Assembly (NCBI GenBank): GCA_034433615.1 | Contig: DAOUAJ010000425.1 | Coordinates: 1 to 6,571, forward strand | Direction: 5' to 3' | DNA: 6,571 bases | Source: DAOUAJ01 sp034433615 | GTDB lineage: Bacteria; Chloroflexota; Anaerolineae; DUEN01 | Notes under the pieces: generated by a model | What the model was told of the DNA's origin: nothing | The model's database searches: none | The model's input: the letters and a program-made list of their open reading frames with translations, nothing else | Shown: positions 4,890 through 6,571 of the stretch, one piece after another | Position numbering within the stretch: the first letter of the stretch is position 1 | Layout: the number at the start of each line of letters is the position of its first letter | Made by a program: the position numbers and the translations under genes

Positions 4890-6571
4890 ATGGACCCTCG
4901 CATCGTTCGCATGAGGCTGGAAATTATCCGTCGCCGCGCCACCGTGCGCACCTGGCCCATCACGCCATGGCAGGCGCGCGTCGCCGAACACCTGGCGCCG
5001 GGCGAATATCGCTACGAGGGCGACTGGACCCCCATCGAAGGCGAGAGCTGGTGGCCGGCCGGGAAGACCATCTTCCTGCGCGCCCAGGCCCAGACGCCGG
5101 CTGGCGCCCCCCTCGATTCGCTGTACCTCACCTTCGACGGCGAAGGGCTGGAGGGGATGCTCAGCATCGGCGGCCGCCCGTACGCCGGCATTGATGTCCA
5201 TCACCCGCGCGTGCATGTCCCCCACGCGGGCGAGCTGAGCCTGGAGGCCGAGTTCATCGCCATCCCGCGCGTGCTGTGCCAGCCAGAGCTCGTGGGCGAA
5301 CGCGCCCGCCTCCGCCAGGTGCGCTTCGAAGAGGTGGACCGCGAGGTCGAAGCCGCCTGGTACGACCTGCGCTTCGCGTGGGAGGCCGGCGAGGCCATCC
5401 GGGACGAACGCCGCCGTCAGCGCATCCTGAACGCGCTGGAAGAGGCCCTCCTGGCGATGGACCTCACCCTGCCCCAGGAACGCTTTCGGGCAGAGGTGAA
5501 CGAAGCCCGACGCATCCTGCGCGCTCGAATCGAGCAGATCGCGCCCGACCCGGAGAGCGGCCGCCTCTTCCTGACCGGCCATTCTCACATTGACACCGCC
5601 TGGCTGTGGCCGCTGCGCGAGACGATCCGCAAGTGTGGACGCACTTTCAGCACGGCTTGCCGCCTGCTGGAACGCTACCCCGACTACCATTTCTCTTGCA
5701 GCCAGCCGCAGCTCTATGCCTACACTAAGAAGCACTTCCCCGCCCTGCACGAGGAGATTAAACGCTGGGTGCGCGCGGGGCGATGGGAGACCACCGGCGG
5801 CATGTGGGTGGAAGCGGACTGCAACATCTCCTCCGGTGAAGCGCTGATCCGCCAGATTCTGTACGGGCTGCGCTTCTTCCGCCAGGAGTTTGGCACGCGC
5901 CCGCGGGTATGCTGGCTGCCCGATGTCTTCGGCTACCCCGGCAGCCTGCCGCAAATCCTCCAGGGTTGCGGGCTGCGCTTCTTCTACACTAACAAGCTGC
6001 ACTGGCAGGCGCGCAACCCGTTCCCCTACCATCTCTTCTGGTGGGAAGGGATTGATGGCACCCGCGTGTTGGCGCACATCCCGCGGCTCAAAGGCTACTA
6101 CAATGGCCACCCCAGGCCAGAGGAGCTGCTCGCGGCGTGGGACAGCTTCCACGAAAAGGCCGCGTACGAGGAGGTGATGTTTCCCTTCGGCTACGGCGAT
6201 GGCGGCGGCGGCCCCACCGAAGAGATGCTGGAGTACGCCAGCCGCGCCGAGCGGTATCCGGGCCTCCCCGCCTGCCGCCAGGGGCTGGAAGAGAAGTACT
6301 TCGATCGGGTAAGCGCGGCCGCGCCGGAGCTGCCCGTCTGGCGGGGCGAGCTGTACCTGGAGACACACCGCGGCACGTATACCACCCAGGCCGCGATCAA
6401 GCGCGCCAACCGCAAAAACGAGCTGCTGTTGCGGGAAGCGGAGATCGCCGGCGCCTGCGCCCAGTGGTTGGGCGAGGCGGTGGATCTGGAAGCGCTGCGG
6501 CCGGCCTGGGAGAAATTGCTGCTTCTGCAATTCCACGATATCCTGCCCGGCTCCTCCATCGGCCAGGTGTA
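4890..6571 (+). CDS. GH38 alpha-mannosidase, Ams1-like (3' partial)
   Basis: This is a glycoside hydrolase family 38 enzyme, a retaining zinc-dependent exo-alpha-mannosidase that releases terminal mannose from oligosaccharides or N-glycan fragments. From ATG 4890 the frame stays open to the last base (560 codons plus 2 bases), so no stop is visible. Residues 1 to about 225 form the N-terminal domain of the cytoplasmic Ams1-like group, with no signal peptide. The catalytic domain begins at LTGHSHIDTAWLWP. His233 and Asp235 there, with His549 in LLQFHDILPGSSIGQ, are zinc ligands by family comparison. Asp345 in WLPDVFGYPGSLPQIL is the expected nucleophile, also a zinc ligand. FGYGDGGGGPT lies near 432-442. 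Bacterial relatives are about 1,000 residues, so the C-terminal beta domains are beyond the window. Codon use is strongly GC-ending (CGC for most arginines), unlike the kor genes. It probably acts in recycling of mannose-containing glycans; the exact linkage preference cannot be told. Confidence 0.93.
   Translation, partial: MDPRIVRMRLEIIRRRATVRTWPITPWQARVAEHLAPGEYRYEGDWTPIEGESWWPAGKTIFLRAQAQTPAGAPLDSLYLTFDGEGLEGMLSIGGRPYAGIDVHHPRVHVPHAGELSLEAEFIAIPRVLCQPELVGERARLRQVRFEEVDREVEAAWYDLRFAWEAGEAIRDERRRQRILNALEEALLAMDLTLPQERFRAEVNEARRILRARIEQIAPDPESGRLFLTGHSHIDTAWLWPLRETIRKCGRTFSTACRLLERYPDYHFSCSQPQLYAYTKKHFPALHEEIKRWVRAGRWETTGGMWVEADCNISSGEALIRQILYGLRFFRQEFGTRPRVCWLPDVFGYPGSLPQILQGCGLRFFYTNKLHWQARNPFPYHLFWWEGIDGTRVLAHIPRLKGYYNGHPRPEELLAAWDSFHEKAAYEEVMFPFGYGDGGGGPTEEMLEYASRAERYPGLPACRQGLEEKYFDRVSAAAPELPVWRGELYLETHRGTYTTQAAIKRANRKNELLLREAEIAGACAQWLGEAVDLEALRPAWEKLLLLQFHDILPGSSIGQV

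Noticed and set aside
4863..6536. A 557-codon open frame on the minus strand, the longest complete frame in this part of the window
   Set aside because: It lies opposite the GH38 mannosidase, which has clear catalytic motifs, a strong ribosome binding site and an open frame to the window end. The antisense protein has low-complexity Ala/Arg/Gly/Gln-rich sequence with no recognisable domain; GC-ending codons opposite it remove stops.

Overview
The window reads as a piece of bacterial chromosome with four protein-coding genes, all on the + strand and tightly packed. Two run off the ends: the first lacks its 5' end and the last lacks its 3' half. No RNA gene, CRISPR array, phage gene or transposase gene is visible. 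The likely source is an anaerobic or thermophilic environmental bacterium, with Chloroflexota (Anaerolineae or relatives) my best guess. That guess rests on three things: the fused gamma-alpha 2-oxoacid:ferredoxin oxidoreductase, the soluble multi-GAF histidine kinase beside an Ams1-like GH38 alpha-mannosidase, and intergenic palindromes of the AGACCTC-N-GAGGTCT type, which I recall from that phylum. I could not check any of this against a database.

Region 1 (1-2919) encodes the two subunits of a 2-oxoacid:ferredoxin oxidoreductase (KorA/KorB type). KorA carries the gamma and alpha domains. KorB carries the thiamine pyrophosphate site and four cysteines for one [4Fe-4S] cluster. Together they oxidise a 2-oxoacid with CoA to acyl-CoA and CO2, passing electrons to ferredoxin, or run in reverse for reductive carboxylation. 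The 27 bp between them is made of three degenerate 8-bp repeats.

Region 2 (2920-3014) is a 95-bp intergenic stretch holding the most unusual structure in the window. Two 15-bp palindromes, differing only at the central base, form a 15-bp inverted repeat around a 10-bp spacer. The whole is bracketed by an imperfect 16-bp direct repeat whose right copy supplies the ribosome binding site of the next gene. It looks like a small inserted or duplicated palindromic element, or a pair of operator sites.

Region 3 (3015-6571) holds a soluble GAF-GAF histidine kinase followed after only 12 bp, with a strong Shine-Dalgarno, by a GH38 alpha-mannosidase. These two are probably co-transcribed. No response regulator is in view, so the kinase's partner is unknown. 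The mannosidase is more GC-rich with stronger codon bias than its neighbours. Because its frame is open to the window edge it has no stop here, and a long antisense reading frame opposite it is spurious.
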